A stretch of 64,000 nt of DNA from Agromyces humatus (GCF_021228295.1 NZ_JAJQPD010000010.1:62001-126000); one strand, 5' to 3'. Counted from the first letter of the stretch, positions 51,762-60,303 are shown. Notes: a model not told the origin generated them from the sequence alone. Numbers and translations: made by a program.

Positions 51762-52448
51762 CTACTGCTGCTGGGAGTCGGCGATAGAACGCAGACGCAC
51801 ACCGCAGATGTGGTCGTGCATCGTCTTTCTGGCCAGCTCTGCATTGCCCGCGCGCATGGCCGCGAGGATCAGGCCGTGCTCGGCGATGGCGTGCGAGGCA
51901 TCACTCACCCCGAGTCCCCCGAACAGGCGGAACCGCTGCACGTGCCCGCCGAGGGCCGTGTACGCCGCCAGCAGGAATCGATTGCCCGCGCCTTCGGCGA
52001 TCAACCGATGGAATCGCTCGTCGGCCTCCCAGTAGGGCTTGATCGATTCGCCGCCTCGGTCGACCGGCGCCTCACGCAAATCGGTGATCGACCGCTCGAG
52101 CTCGTCGAGCAGTCGCGCTGACGCAAGGCCGCACGCACGGAAGGTATTTTCGGGTTCGAGCAGTTCGCGAGCCTCCATGAGCTCGTTCAACTCGTCGATC
52201 GTGAACAGTGGCGCGACACGATACCCACGCAGCGCCGCCCGCACGACGAGCCCGGTCGACTCGAGGCGCGCCAGCGCCTCACGGATCGGCGTCGGCGAGA
52301 TCTCCATCTCACGGGCGAGCGCATCGATGTTCAGTGGCGAATCAGCCTCGAGGCGACCGTCGACCAGCGCGAGCATGAGATCGTCGTAGACATGGTCGGC
52401 CAGAACCTGCCGCTTTGACGCACCTCGAATGGTAGATCCTATAGCCAT
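51762..52448 (-). CDS. GntR-family (FCD/FadR-type) regulator of the tetrose/tetronate cluster
   Basis: 228 aa. Residues ~12-80 are the GntR winged helix (LNIDALAREMEISPTPIREALARLESTGLV, in part). Residues ~90-220 form the FCD ligand domain, with metal-ligand candidates in EADERFHRLI, EHGLIL and MHDHICG. ATG at 52448 is set by a leaderless -10 TAGTCT 6 nt upstream; a GTG at 52454 would sit inside that spacing. It precedes the operon in the same direction, and its own start region carries the shared motif, which suggests autoregulation. Confidence 0.88.
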   Translation of the reverse strand: MAIGSTIRGASKRQVLADHVYDDLMLALVDGRLEADSPLNIDALAREMEISPTPIREALARLESTGLVVRAALRGYRVAPLFTIDELNELMEARELLEPENTFRACGLASARLLDELERSITDLREAPVDRGGESIKPYWEADERFHRLIAEGAGNRFLLAAYTALGGHVQRFRLFGGLGVSDASHAIAEHGLILAAMRAGNAELARKTMHDHICGVRLRSIADSQQQ

Positions 52449-52460
52449 GGTCACAGACTA
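52436..52460 (-). promoter_or_regulatory. gntR leaderless promoter with overlapping operator half-site
   Basis: The -10 TAGTCT occupies 52460-52455 on the minus strand. The motif CTATAGGAT (plus-strand ATCCTATAG, 52436-52444) lies within codons 2-5, right after the transcription start. Only one half of the palindrome is conserved (the other side reads CCA). Confidence 0.55.
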
Positions 52461-52480
52461 ACGGCCAGCACGCATGGCGG

Positions 52481-54640
52481 TCAGGAGGCGCGGGCGAGGG
52501 CCCGGTCTTCGTCGGGCACGCGCAGGCTGCCGTACCGCTCCATGCGGTGCCACCGCAGGTGCACGCCTGCGAAGGCGGTGAACACCGACTGAATGACGAC
52601 GAGGTACATCAGCTGTCGGTACACCACCTGTTGCAGCGGGAGCGTCCACAGCGGTCGCAGTGACTCCCGGTCGAGCCTGAAGGCGTACACGGCCATGATC
52701 AACTGCACTGCGAGGAACGCGAGCCAGACAGCGGCGATGCGCAGTGGGTCGAGGAAGATGAGGCCGAACACTGCGAAGAGGTCGACCACGGGTGCGAACA
52801 GCGGCAACAGCACCTGCAGCACCAGCAGGTAGCCGAGGCCTCGCCGGCCGAGCTTGCCGGCCGCTCCCCCCTGGACAACGGCGCCGCGGTGCTTCCACAT
52901 CGCCTGCAGGGTGCCATAGCACCAGCGGTAGCGCTGGCGCCAGAGCGCCCCGAGACTGGCCGGGGCCTCGGTCCAGGCCCGGGCGTCGTCGCGGTACACC
53001 ACCCGCCACCCGTCGCGGCAGAGCGCCATCGTCAGGTCGGTGTCTTCGGCGAGCGTGTCGCCACTGACGCCCCCCACACGTTCGAGCGCCTCGCGCCGGA
53101 AGCCGCCGATCGCGCCGGGCACCGTCGGCATGCACTCGGCGATGTCGAACAGGCGGCGGTCGAGATTGAAGCCGACGACGTACTCGATGTGCTGCCAGGA
53201 ACCGAGCACGCCGTCGCGGTTCGCGACCTTGGTGTTGCCCGAGACCGCGCCGACGCGAGGATCGGCGAAGGCCTGCACGAGCGCGTGCACGGTGCCCGGC
53301 TCGAAGACCGTGTCGCCGTCGACCATGACGATGAGGTCGTGCGCGGCGGCGCTCAGACCCGTGTTCAGTGCGGCCGGTTTGCCGCCGTTCTCCTGGCGGA
53401 TCACCGTCACGCCGGGCAGTCCGAGGCCTTCGGCGAGTGCTGCGGTGTCGTCGGTCGATCCGTCGTCGACGACGATGATCTCCACGGGGTGCGTCGATGC
53501 GGCGATCGAGCGGACGGCGGCCTCGATGCCGGCGGCCTCGTTGTGCGCCGGAACGATCACGCTCACGGGCTCGCCCACGATGTTCCTGGGGGGTGCGCCC
53601 GGCGCATGGCGCCCACGTCGTGTCGAGCGGTGGTGGCGCCGGGCGACGCCCACGACGAGCACGGCGCGCACCACCATCACGATTCCGCTGATGACGAGCG
53701 CCCAGCCGATCAGGGTGACGACGAGATCGCTGAGCCGGATGCCCCACGCGAAGGCCGCGCCGGCGACGCGCTCCACCGCGGTCGCCGGAGCGGTGCTCTC
53801 GACGCCGAGGGCGTCGCCCACAGTCGTCACGCGGTAGCCCTGATCGGCGTAGCGGGCCAGCATCCGATCGAGCGATTCGACCGTCTCGCTGCGGTCGCCG
53901 CCGCCGTCGTGCATGAGCACGATCTGCCCCTCGGTCCCGGTCGGGGTGAGGTTCTGCTCGATCGTCTCGACCCCTGGTTGCCGCCAGTCCTCGCTGTCGA
54001 GGGTCGTGAGCACGGTCAGGTATCCGTCTTCGGCACCGGCGCGGATCGCTGACCAGGCACCGTCGGTGACGGCATCGTTCTCGGAGCTGTACGGCGGCCG
54101 CATCAGCGCGGTCTTGGATCCCGTGATTCCCACGATCGCCTGTTGCGATCCCTGCAGTTCGAGCTCGCGCTGCCAGGGCGGCGCCGAACCGAGGTCGGCG
54201 TGCGTCAGGGTGTGCACGCCGAGCTCGTGGCCCTCGTCGACCATTCGGCGAACCAGGTCGGGGTGGTCGATGACCGCCGTGCCGACGACGAAGAAGGTCG
54301 CATGCACGTCATGCCGCTCGAGCACGTCGAGGATACGAGGCGTCCACGTCGGGTCGGGACCGTCATCGAAGGTCAGGGCGATCGTCTGCTCGGGCGGGCC
54401 GGCGGTGCGCACCTCGGCCTCGCTCGCATCGATGACGGGACCGCCGTCGTGCACCTCCGGTGGCACATGCTCGGCCGAAGCCGTCGAGGGCACCGAGTCG
54501 TTGCTGATCGAAGCGAGGTGGTGCGTGTAGCCCTGCACGAGGAGCGCGACGCCGAGCGCCAGCAGGACGGCGCCGAGCACGATCCAGTGCGTTCTGACGC
54601 GCGACGCTGCGAACCGCTGATGGAGACCGCGCGGCTTCAC
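52481..54640 (-). CDS. Polysaccharide deacetylase - family 2 glycosyltransferase fusion
   Basis: 719 aa. Domains in order: membrane helix (~20-40); NodB deacetylase (~85-280) with TFDDGPDPTWTPRIL, GHELGVHTLTH metal His pair and MRPPYSS; a membrane helix (~310-335); GT2 domain (~360-590) with PVSVIVPAHNEA, VVDDGSTDDT, MVDGDTVFE, AEDTDLTM and QRYRW; then three or four helices. The plan suggests a processive enzyme that makes and partly deacetylates an N-acetylglucosamine polymer, like IcaA plus IcaB in one chain, with the deacetylase outside. GTG at 54640 overlaps the upstream gene (GTGA). Confidence 0.9.
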   Translation of the reverse strand: MKPRGLHQRFAASRVRTHWIVLGAVLLALGVALLVQGYTHHLASISNDSVPSTASAEHVPPEVHDGGPVIDASEAEVRTAGPPEQTIALTFDDGPDPTWTPRILDVLERHDVHATFFVVGTAVIDHPDLVRRMVDEGHELGVHTLTHADLGSAPPWQRELELQGSQQAIVGITGSKTALMRPPYSSENDAVTDGAWSAIRAGAEDGYLTVLTTLDSEDWRQPGVETIEQNLTPTGTEGQIVLMHDGGGDRSETVESLDRMLARYADQGYRVTTVGDALGVESTAPATAVERVAGAAFAWGIRLSDLVVTLIGWALVISGIVMVVRAVLVVGVARRHHRSTRRGRHAPGAPPRNIVGEPVSVIVPAHNEAAGIEAAVRSIAASTHPVEIIVVDDGSTDDTAALAEGLGLPGVTVIRQENGGKPAALNTGLSAAAHDLIVMVDGDTVFEPGTVHALVQAFADPRVGAVSGNTKVANRDGVLGSWQHIEYVVGFNLDRRLFDIAECMPTVPGAIGGFRREALERVGGVSGDTLAEDTDLTMALCRDGWRVVYRDDARAWTEAPASLGALWRQRYRWCYGTLQAMWKHRGAVVQGGAAGKLGRRGLGYLLVLQVLLPLFAPVVDLFAVFGLIFLDPLRIAAVWLAFLAVQLIMAVYAFRLDRESLRPLWTLPLQQVVYRQLMYLVVIQSVFTAFAGVHLRWHRMERYGSLRVPDEDRALARAS

Positions 54641-55113
54641 GGGCGCTGCGGGTGCTCGGGAGTGTTCGTCTTGCCGGGAGCGGTCTCGCTCTTGCCCGGC
54701 TCATCGGCTGCCGGTTCATCGGCTGCCGGCTCGGTCGGAGCGGGCTCGGCCGGCGTCGGTGCCGCCGCCGCCGGCTGTGGGGCGACCAGGTCGGGCGCCG
54801 CCGGAGTGGGCTCGGCCGTCGCGTCGGGCACCACCGACGGCGCTGCGCTCGGCGTCGGCTGCACGGCAGGGAGTTCGCGGGCGGCTTCGTTCGCGGCGGC
54901 CGGCTTCGGCAGCAGGGGCGTCACGACGTCGGGTCCGCCGAGGAACACCGTCGCCACGAGCCCGAGATAGCCCGCGACCGCGCACAGAGCCAAGCCGCCG
55001 ATGATCCGCGCACGGCGCCGGCGGCGACCGGACGGATCGACGAAGACCGGCCCGACCTGTGATTCAGCGTCCCCTGACACGCCTGCTGTCGGGGTATCGG
55101 GTCGGTCTTTCAT
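54637..55113 (-). CDS. Single-pass membrane protein with Pro/Ala/Glu-rich external tail
   Basis: 158 aa of no named family. A basic cytoplasmic segment ([11 protein letters not shown]) precedes one membrane helix (residues ~38-60), and the remaining ~95 residues are Pro/Ala/Thr/Glu repeats of the type AxPxPA and PAADE. It is coupled by a GTGA overlap to the deacetylase-glycosyltransferase, so it is probably an accessory or wall-spanning partner of that enzyme. Confidence 0.75.
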   Translation of the reverse strand: MKDRPDTPTAGVSGDAESQVGPVFVDPSGRRRRRARIIGGLALCAVAGYLGLVATVFLGGPDVVTPLLPKPAAANEAARELPAVQPTPSAAPSVVPDATAEPTPAAPDLVAPQPAAAAPTPAEPAPTEPAADEPAADEPGKSETAPGKTNTPEHPQRP

Positions 55114-55245
55114 CGGGGCCGAGTATATGCGGTCGATTCGACCGCCCGCTGACCCGGGGACAGCTCGCGAACGCCACGTCGTCCACGGCTCGCCGCTGCC
55201 CGGTCCCGTCTTCGTCGTAGGACCGCGCGCTCGCCCTCCCCAGCC

Positions 55246-56100
55246 TCACTGCCCTTCCGCACGGTGCGCCCGTGGCCCGCTTTCGCGTGCGACGCGGGCG
55301 ACCCGCGCGAGCAATCGGCGTGTCGCGACGATGTGAGTACCCAGTCCCATCAGCAGCATCCGGTATGCGGCGCCACCTGCCCCCGGAAAGATGGCGCGCG
55401 TCTCGGCACGAAGCCGGCTGCGGCCGGCGCCGAGGTCGTCGATTCGGAAGCTGAGCTCGTAGTCGGAGAATCGGTGGCGCCCGGCGAGCGCGAGCAGCGA
55501 CGGACGTTCGGCGGCGGTGATGTGGAAGCCGGGCACGCTCGACGACCTCTCGAGGGGGCGGGGCCCCGACGCCGTGACATCTTCACAACCCAGGAGTGTG
55601 GCGAACCATGGCGCGCCGGTGCGCTCGACGACACGTTCGAGCGCCGACCACACCGTCTCGCGGTCTGCCGCGACGGCCACCGCGTGCTCGTCGACGTACG
55701 GCAGCGGCGGGATGATGCCGGCCATGCGCAGGTGGTCGACGAGGTGTGAGGTCAGCCGCAACGAGTGCAGTTCGTCGGCCGAAACCCACCGTGCGTCATC
55801 CGCGTCGTCGCCATGACCGAGCACGCCGCCGGCGACCGTGGCCGCGAAGTCGTGGACCTCGTACTCGCGCCCGTCGCCGGTGGGCACGCGCACGGTCCAG
55901 AGCTCGCGGCCCACCTCGACGTGGAGGCCGGTCTCTTCGAGCGCCTCCCGCGCGGCGGCCGCCTCGAGCGCCTCGCCCGGTTCGACGTGCCCGCCCGGCA
56001 CCGACCATCGGCCCCGCTGCGGCTCCCTGCCGCGCTTGACGAGCAGCAGCCGCCCGTCGGGGTCGGTGATGACCGCGCTTGCAGCGAGCACGAACTCCAT
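55246..56100 (-). CDS. NUDIX hydrolase with C-terminal SRPBCC-like domain
   Basis: 284 aa. The NUDIX domain covers residues ~1-135, with GGHVEPGEALEAAAAREALEE (in part) as the NUDIX box. Residues ~145-270 (VDEHAVAVAADRETVWSALERVVERTG, then SSVPGFHITAAERPSLLALAGRHRFSDYELSF, in parts) resemble a START/SRPBCC lipid-binding fold usually found alone. The fusion is uncommon. ATG at 56100 is leaderless, with TACGGT (minus, 56112-56107) 6 nt upstream. Confidence 0.8.
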   Translation of the reverse strand: MEFVLAASAVITDPDGRLLLVKRGREPQRGRWSVPGGHVEPGEALEAAAAREALEETGLHVEVGRELWTVRVPTGDGREYEVHDFAATVAGGVLGHGDDADDARWVSADELHSLRLTSHLVDHLRMAGIIPPLPYVDEHAVAVAADRETVWSALERVVERTGAPWFATLLGCEDVTASGPRPLERSSSVPGFHITAAERPSLLALAGRHRFSDYELSFRIDDLGAGRSRLRAETRAIFPGAGGAAYRMLLMGLGTHIVATRRLLARVARVARESGPRAHRAEGQ

Positions 56101-56172
56101 GTCATCACCGTACCGAGCTAGGGTTGCACCAAGCCGAGGTATCCCAGGACACCGCCGACGAAGGGGGCCGAC

Positions 56173-56397
56173 ATGGCGACGACGAAACAGCAGCGCTGGA
56201 GCGATCTCAGCGATCAACAGAAGACTTGGACGCTCGTCGCGGGATCCGTGCAGGTGGCTCTCGCCGCGACCGCATGGACCGACCTCGCGAGACGCCCGGC
56301 CACGCAGGTGCGCGGCGCGAAGCCGCTGTGGGCGGTGCTCATCGCGGTGAACTTCATCGGGCCGATCTCGTACTTCATCTTCGGGCGCACCCGCTGA
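56173..56397 (+). CDS. Small PLDc_N-type membrane protein
   Basis: 74 aa. Two hydrophobic segments (residues ~22-38 and ~50-70, ending GPISYFIFGRTR) form the two-helix PLDc_N hairpin. The N-terminus (TKQQRWSDLSDQQK) is polar. The function is unknown. It starts at an ATG about 10 nt after GAAGGGGG and is divergent from the NUDIX fusion gene. Confidence 0.8.
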   Translation: MATTKQQRWSDLSDQQKTWTLVAGSVQVALAATAWTDLARRPATQVRGAKPLWAVLIAVNFIGPISYFIFGRTR

Positions 56398-56407
56398 TCT
56401 GGGCCGG

Positions 56408-57601
56408 TCACCAACGGGCGCGACGCGCACGCGCGGCGAACGCGTCGAGCGCGGCGAGCACCTCGGTCGCCTGCCACACCCGATAGCGCGCACCGCCCGC
56501 GGCACGCGTGAGCACGCCTGCCCCGGCGAGTTTGTCGATCGACGTCTGCGCCGCGACTTCGCTCACTCCGATCGCCTCAGCGACCGACGCTGCCGTCACG
56601 AGCGGATGCTGCAGCAGGTGCGCCTTCACCCGATGGACCGAGGCATCCGATCGCGCTCGAACGAGCGCATCCCAGCTCGCGGCGATCTCGTGCAGTTCGC
56701 GCACCAGCGCACGGCCGTTGGCCACCGCCCGGAACGCGGCGTCGGCGACGGTCTCGACGATGACGTCAGGTTGGCCCTGCCGGTACCGGGTGAGCGCCAG
56801 GAAGTAGGCGTCGAGATCGCCCAGCAGACCCGCCGAGACCGGCACCGCCACGTTGCGGGTGACGTCGGCGGCGCGGAGCATCCCGTGCAACAGCGCTCGC
56901 CCGGTGCGCCCGTTGCCGTCGGGGAACGGGTGGATCGTCTCGAATTGGGCGTGCGCGATCGCGGCGTGCGCGAGCGCCGGCACGTCGGCGCGGTCGGCGA
57001 ACCGCACGAGATCGGCCATCAGCCTCGGCACCCGGTCGTGATGCGGCGGCACGAACGTCGCGTGATGCGGCGAGAACGACCCGCCGCCGATCCACACCTG
57101 CTGATCGCGCCACCCGCCGATGAAATGCGGTGCGGATGTCTCGAGCAGGGCCTCGTGCATCGCGATGACAGCCTGCTCGTCGAGGCGATCGGCGAGCGCG
57201 ATCGCCGCCTGCATCGCGCGAACGTTCGCGACGACGAGCTGCGCGTTCGTCGAGTCGGATCGATCGAGTTCGGCGAGCGCGACCTGCTTCGCACTCGCGG
57301 TGAGGTGCTCGACCTCTGAGCTCGAGGCACTTTCAGTGCGCAGCAGGATCGCGGCGAAAGGGGCTGCGAATGATCCGGCCTCGGCGTCGAATCGCGTGAG
57401 CTCCTTGCTCGCGTCGTCGGCGATCGCCAGCGTCTCGGGGCGCAACGGCACCTCGCGATCGGCGATCAGCGGTACCAGCGCGGCACGATACTCGCCGACG
57501 GCTGCGCGGAGCTGCCGGCGCGAGGCCACCTCGTTCTCGGCGCGGTGCCACGGCCGCGGCTCGCTGTCGACGGCCGGCCATGGTGCATCCACGAGCGTCA
57601 T
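56408..57601 (-). CDS. Fic/DOC-family protein with winged-helix C-terminus
   Basis: 397 aa. The Fic core motif HPFPDGNGRTGR (residues ~220) is intact, so AMP transfer to a target hydroxyl is expected. An N-terminal inhibitory-helix candidate reads SSSEVEH near residue 92: the Ser and Glu of S/TxxxE(G/N) are kept, but His replaces Gly/Asn. The C-terminal ~90 residues (LVTAASVAEAIGVSEVAAQTSIDKL) form a winged helix. There is no antitoxin gene beside it. The ATG is leaderless (TAGAAT, 6 nt upstream). Confidence 0.9.
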   Translation of the reverse strand: MTLVDAPWPAVDSEPRPWHRAENEVASRRQLRAAVGEYRAALVPLIADREVPLRPETLAIADDASKELTRFDAEAGSFAAPFAAILLRTESASSSEVEHLTASAKQVALAELDRSDSTNAQLVVANVRAMQAAIALADRLDEQAVIAMHEALLETSAPHFIGGWRDQQVWIGGGSFSPHHATFVPPHHDRVPRLMADLVRFADRADVPALAHAAIAHAQFETIHPFPDGNGRTGRALLHGMLRAADVTRNVAVPVSAGLLGDLDAYFLALTRYRQGQPDVIVETVADAAFRAVANGRALVRELHEIAASWDALVRARSDASVHRVKAHLLQHPLVTAASVAEAIGVSEVAAQTSIDKLAGAGVLTRAAGGARYRVWQATEVLAALDAFAARARRARW

Positions 57602-57607
57602 TCCGCC

Positions 57608-57637
57608 ATTCTAACCAAAGCTTCGACTGTTATCCTT
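57608..57637. promoter_or_regulatory. fic promoter and flanking imperfect inverted repeat
   Basis: TAGAAT (minus, 57613-57608) lies 6 nt before the fic ATG. Just upstream, AACCAAAG and CTTTGATT form an imperfect inverted repeat around a ~14-nt centre, and the tract is AT-rich for this genome. The Fic protein's own winged helix could bind there. Confidence 0.5.
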
Positions 57638-57694
57638 TGATTAGCGCTGAATCCGTCAACCTTATCGTCGCCGTGGTGTGCGAGAGTCCGGGTC

Positions 57695-58642
57695 ATGACT
57701 TCCCTGCACCTGATCGTCGGCGCCGGCCCGATCGGAACCGCCTTGGCAGTACGACTGGCTGACGACGGACATCGCGTGCGCGTGGTGACCCGCTCCGGAG
57801 GCGGCCCCGCGCATCCGGCCATCGAGCGCATGGCGCTCGACGCCTCGGACGCGACGGGTCTCGCCGCCGCGGCCGCGGGCGCAGCAACGTTGTACAACTG
57901 CGCGAACCCGGGCGCGTACCCGCAGTGGGAGCGCGTGTGGCCGCCGCTCGCCGCGTCGATCCTCACCGCGGCCGAGCGAAGCGGAGCGGTGCTCGTCACC
58001 ATGAGCAACCTCTACGGGTACGGCCCCGTAGACGGGACGATGACGCGCAGCACGCCGCTTCGCCCGTCGGATCACAAGGGCGTGCTTCGGGTGCGCATGT
58101 GGCAGGACGCCCTGGCCGCTCACGAGGCTGCCCGCGTGCGGGCCACCGAGGTGCGGGCCTCGGATTACATCGGTCCTGCCCTGACGCCCGCCGGTTCCCT
58201 GCTCGCCAGATATGCGAGCGCCACGCTCGGTGGGAAGGCCGCGACGGTGTTCGCCGACCCGGACCAGCCGCACACGTGGACGGCGGTCGACGACATCGCC
58301 GCGACCCTCGCCGTTCTCGGGCGCGATGAGCGAGCGTGGGGCTCCGCGTGGATCGTGCCCTCGAATCCGCCCGCGACGGTACGCGACGTCCTGCAGGGCC
58401 TCGCCGCTCGAGTGGATGCCGGCGAGCCGCGGCTGCGACAGCTGCCCCGCTGGGCGCTCAGCGCAGGCGGTGTCGTGATCCCCGTGCTGCGCGAAGTGGC
58501 CGGAGTGCTCTACCAGTTCGAGCGGCCGTTCATCGCCGACGGAACCGACACCACCGAGACCTTCGGCATCACGCCGTCACCGTGGAAGCCGCTGCTCGAG
58601 GAGACAGCCCACGCCTGGCACGCGCGAGCAGCCGGCACCTGA
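57695..58642 (+). CDS. NAD(P)-dependent epimerase/dehydratase-like protein
   Basis: 315 aa Rossmann protein. The nucleotide-binding motif LIVGAGPIGTALAVRL (GxGxxG) starts the chain and VTMSNLYGYGPVDG occupies the active-site strand. The SDR YxxxK pair is not clear: Tyr is present, but the Lys is displaced (RPSDHKG), so it may be an atypical extended SDR. The substrate is unknown. It is divergent from fic, with 93 bp between starts. Confidence 0.8.
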   Translation: MTSLHLIVGAGPIGTALAVRLADDGHRVRVVTRSGGGPAHPAIERMALDASDATGLAAAAAGAATLYNCANPGAYPQWERVWPPLAASILTAAERSGAVLVTMSNLYGYGPVDGTMTRSTPLRPSDHKGVLRVRMWQDALAAHEAARVRATEVRASDYIGPALTPAGSLLARYASATLGGKAATVFADPDQPHTWTAVDDIAATLAVLGRDERAWGSAWIVPSNPPATVRDVLQGLAARVDAGEPRLRQLPRWALSAGGVVIPVLREVAGVLYQFERPFIADGTDTTETFGITPSPWKPLLEETAHAWHARAAGT

Positions 58643-58783
58643 TGCGTGTTCGAAGCCGGCGACATGCCGAGCGCGTCACGCGGACCCACTGACGCCGCCG
58701 CCGTGCACGGCGGACCGGCCAGATCGATCAGATCGAGTTCGCTGCCCGACGGTCGCTCGACCGCGGCATTCCGCGTCGATGGT

Positions 58784-59455
58784 TCAGGGTTCGACGACCT
58801 TGCGTTCGTCCCACTCGACGGCCCACCCCAGGTCTTCGAACATGCGTGACAAGACCCTCGCCGTGAAGCCCCACACGACCCTGCCGCCAACGGCGAACGC
58901 GGGCGAACGATAGACCTCGCCAGCGAACCGGTGTTCGGTCATCGCGCGGTTGGCCGGATCGACGAGGTCGGCGACCGGAACGCGGAACGTCTCGACCGTC
59001 TCGGCCGAGTCGACGGCGGCGACCTCCGACGGGCGACTCCACCACGCGGGCACCGGCGTCACCAGGTGGTTGCTGACGGGCACCGGGAACGGCGTCAACG
59101 TGCCGAGCACGTCGACACCCCTCGGGTCGAGGCCGGTCTCCTCGACGGCCTCACGCAGTGCTCCGGCAGCGGCATCCGAATCGGTGGGTTCGAGCCGGCC
59201 TCCGGGGAAGGCGATCTGTCCGGCATGGCTCGAGAGCGTCGCCGCCCGCCGCTGCAGCAGCACATCCAGGTCGCGCGCGACCGCATTCGACGCGCCGGCC
59301 GGAACGGAGTCGAGGACGCCGAAGAGCACGAGCACGGCGGCATCCCTGAGCGGAGCCTCGTTTCCCCAGACTGGCTGCTGGCCGAGTCTCCAGTCGATGC
59401 CGCGCTCGCACAGCGCCACAAGATCGGCACGGGCGTCAGTCGAGGCGGGCGGCAT
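58784..59455 (-). CDS. CoA pyrophosphatase-type NUDIX hydrolase
   Basis: 223 aa. The NUDIX box GGRLEPTDSDAAAGALREAVEETG is preceded by LQRRAATLSSHAGQIAFPGG, the extra element (L-x-x-R-S-x-x-L-x-x-H-x-G-x-I-x-x-P) of NudL/CoAse enzymes, both shown in part. It cleaves CoA or its oxidised forms to phosphopantetheine and 3',5'-ADP. TAGGCT (minus, 59467-59462) lies 6 nt before the ATG. Confidence 0.88.
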   Translation of the reverse strand: MPPASTDARADLVALCERGIDWRLGQQPVWGNEAPLRDAAVLVLFGVLDSVPAGASNAVARDLDVLLQRRAATLSSHAGQIAFPGGRLEPTDSDAAAGALREAVEETGLDPRGVDVLGTLTPFPVPVSNHLVTPVPAWWSRPSEVAAVDSAETVETFRVPVADLVDPANRAMTEHRFAGEVYRSPAFAVGGRVVWGFTARVLSRMFEDLGWAVEWDERKVVEP

Positions 59456-59525
59456 GCGGCCAGCCTATGGTGCGCAGGTCTCGGAGCACTCGCGCACCAG
59501 GGGCGTGCACGCGACAATGGGAGGC

Positions 59526-59948
59526 ATGGCCGAGAACAAGACCCAGCCGACGGATGCCTCCGTCGACGACTTCCTCGACGCGGCGACACCCGCCCGCCGC
59601 CGCGACGACGGCAAGGCCCTCGCCACGATCTTCCGCGAGGTGACCGCCACCGAACCCGTCATGTGGGGTCCGTCGATCGTGGGCTACGGGAGCTACCGCT
59701 ACGCGTCGCCGGTGAATCCTCGCAACCAGGGCGACTGGCCCAAGACCGGGTTCTCGCCACGCAAGTCGCAACTGTCGATCTACGGAATCAAGGACCTCCC
59801 CGAGGGCGCCTCCCTCCTCCCCCAGATCGGCACGTACACCGAGGGCGCTGGATGTGTCTACGTGTTGAAGCTCGACGACATCGACCTCGACGTGCTGCGC
59901 CGGCTCATCGCGATCGCCTGGTCGCGCGGCGACGACCCCACGTCATGA
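59526..59948 (+). CDS. DUF1801 (YdhG-like) domain protein
   Basis: 140 aa. DDGKALATIFREVTATEPVMWGPSIVGYG is the DUF1801 core (shown in part), followed by FSPRKSQLSIYGI and YVLKLDDIDLDVLRRLI. The family is small, soluble and of unknown role, often called iron-chaperone-like. GACAAT ends 7 nt before the ATG. It is coupled (ATGA) to a truncated DNA-repair gene. Confidence 0.85.
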   Translation: MAENKTQPTDASVDDFLDAATPARRRDDGKALATIFREVTATEPVMWGPSIVGYGSYRYASPVNPRNQGDWPKTGFSPRKSQLSIYGIKDLPEGASLLPQIGTYTEGAGCVYVLKLDDIDLDVLRRLIAIAWSRGDDPTS

Positions 59949-60277
59949 CACAGGAAACGCTGTCGGAGACGGTCGGCGAGGTCATGGTCGAACTCGCCGC
60001 ACTCGACGACGCGAAGATGCGCGAAGTGAACGAGCGGCGCGGTGACGATCACGGCGTGAGCCTCGGCAGGCTGCGCACTCTGGCGAAGCGAGTGAAGACG
60101 CAACACGATCGCGCGCGCGCACAGATCGGCATCGAGCACGTCGAGCTGCGGGTCCGCGCGATCGACATCGGCGAACGACTGGAAGTGCTGAAGGACCACC
60201 CGACGCCGCCGAACTGCACCTCGCCATTCGCGCCCACGTGGATCGGCGAGATGGCGCGCCGGCAGGGGGCGGCGTAG
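59945..60277 (+). pseudogene. AlkD-like DNA alkylation repair protein with internal in-frame deletion
   Basis: The frame is open for 110 aa, against about 230 for AlkD-like glycosylases. Residues 1-55 (ELAALDDAKMREVNERRGDDHGVSLGRLRTLAKRVKTQ, in part) are the normal N-terminus and residues ~58-110 (RAIDIGERLEVLKDHPTPPN, CTSPFAPTWIGEM) the normal C-terminus. The central HEAT-like repeats with the catalytic Asp/Arg region are missing; the junction is near 60115. It still starts by ATGA overlap with the DUF1801 gene, so it is probably transcribed, but glycosylase activity is unlikely. Confidence 0.75.
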
Positions 60278-60303
60278 AGGTCACGAACGAACGGAGGAAT
60301 CAG

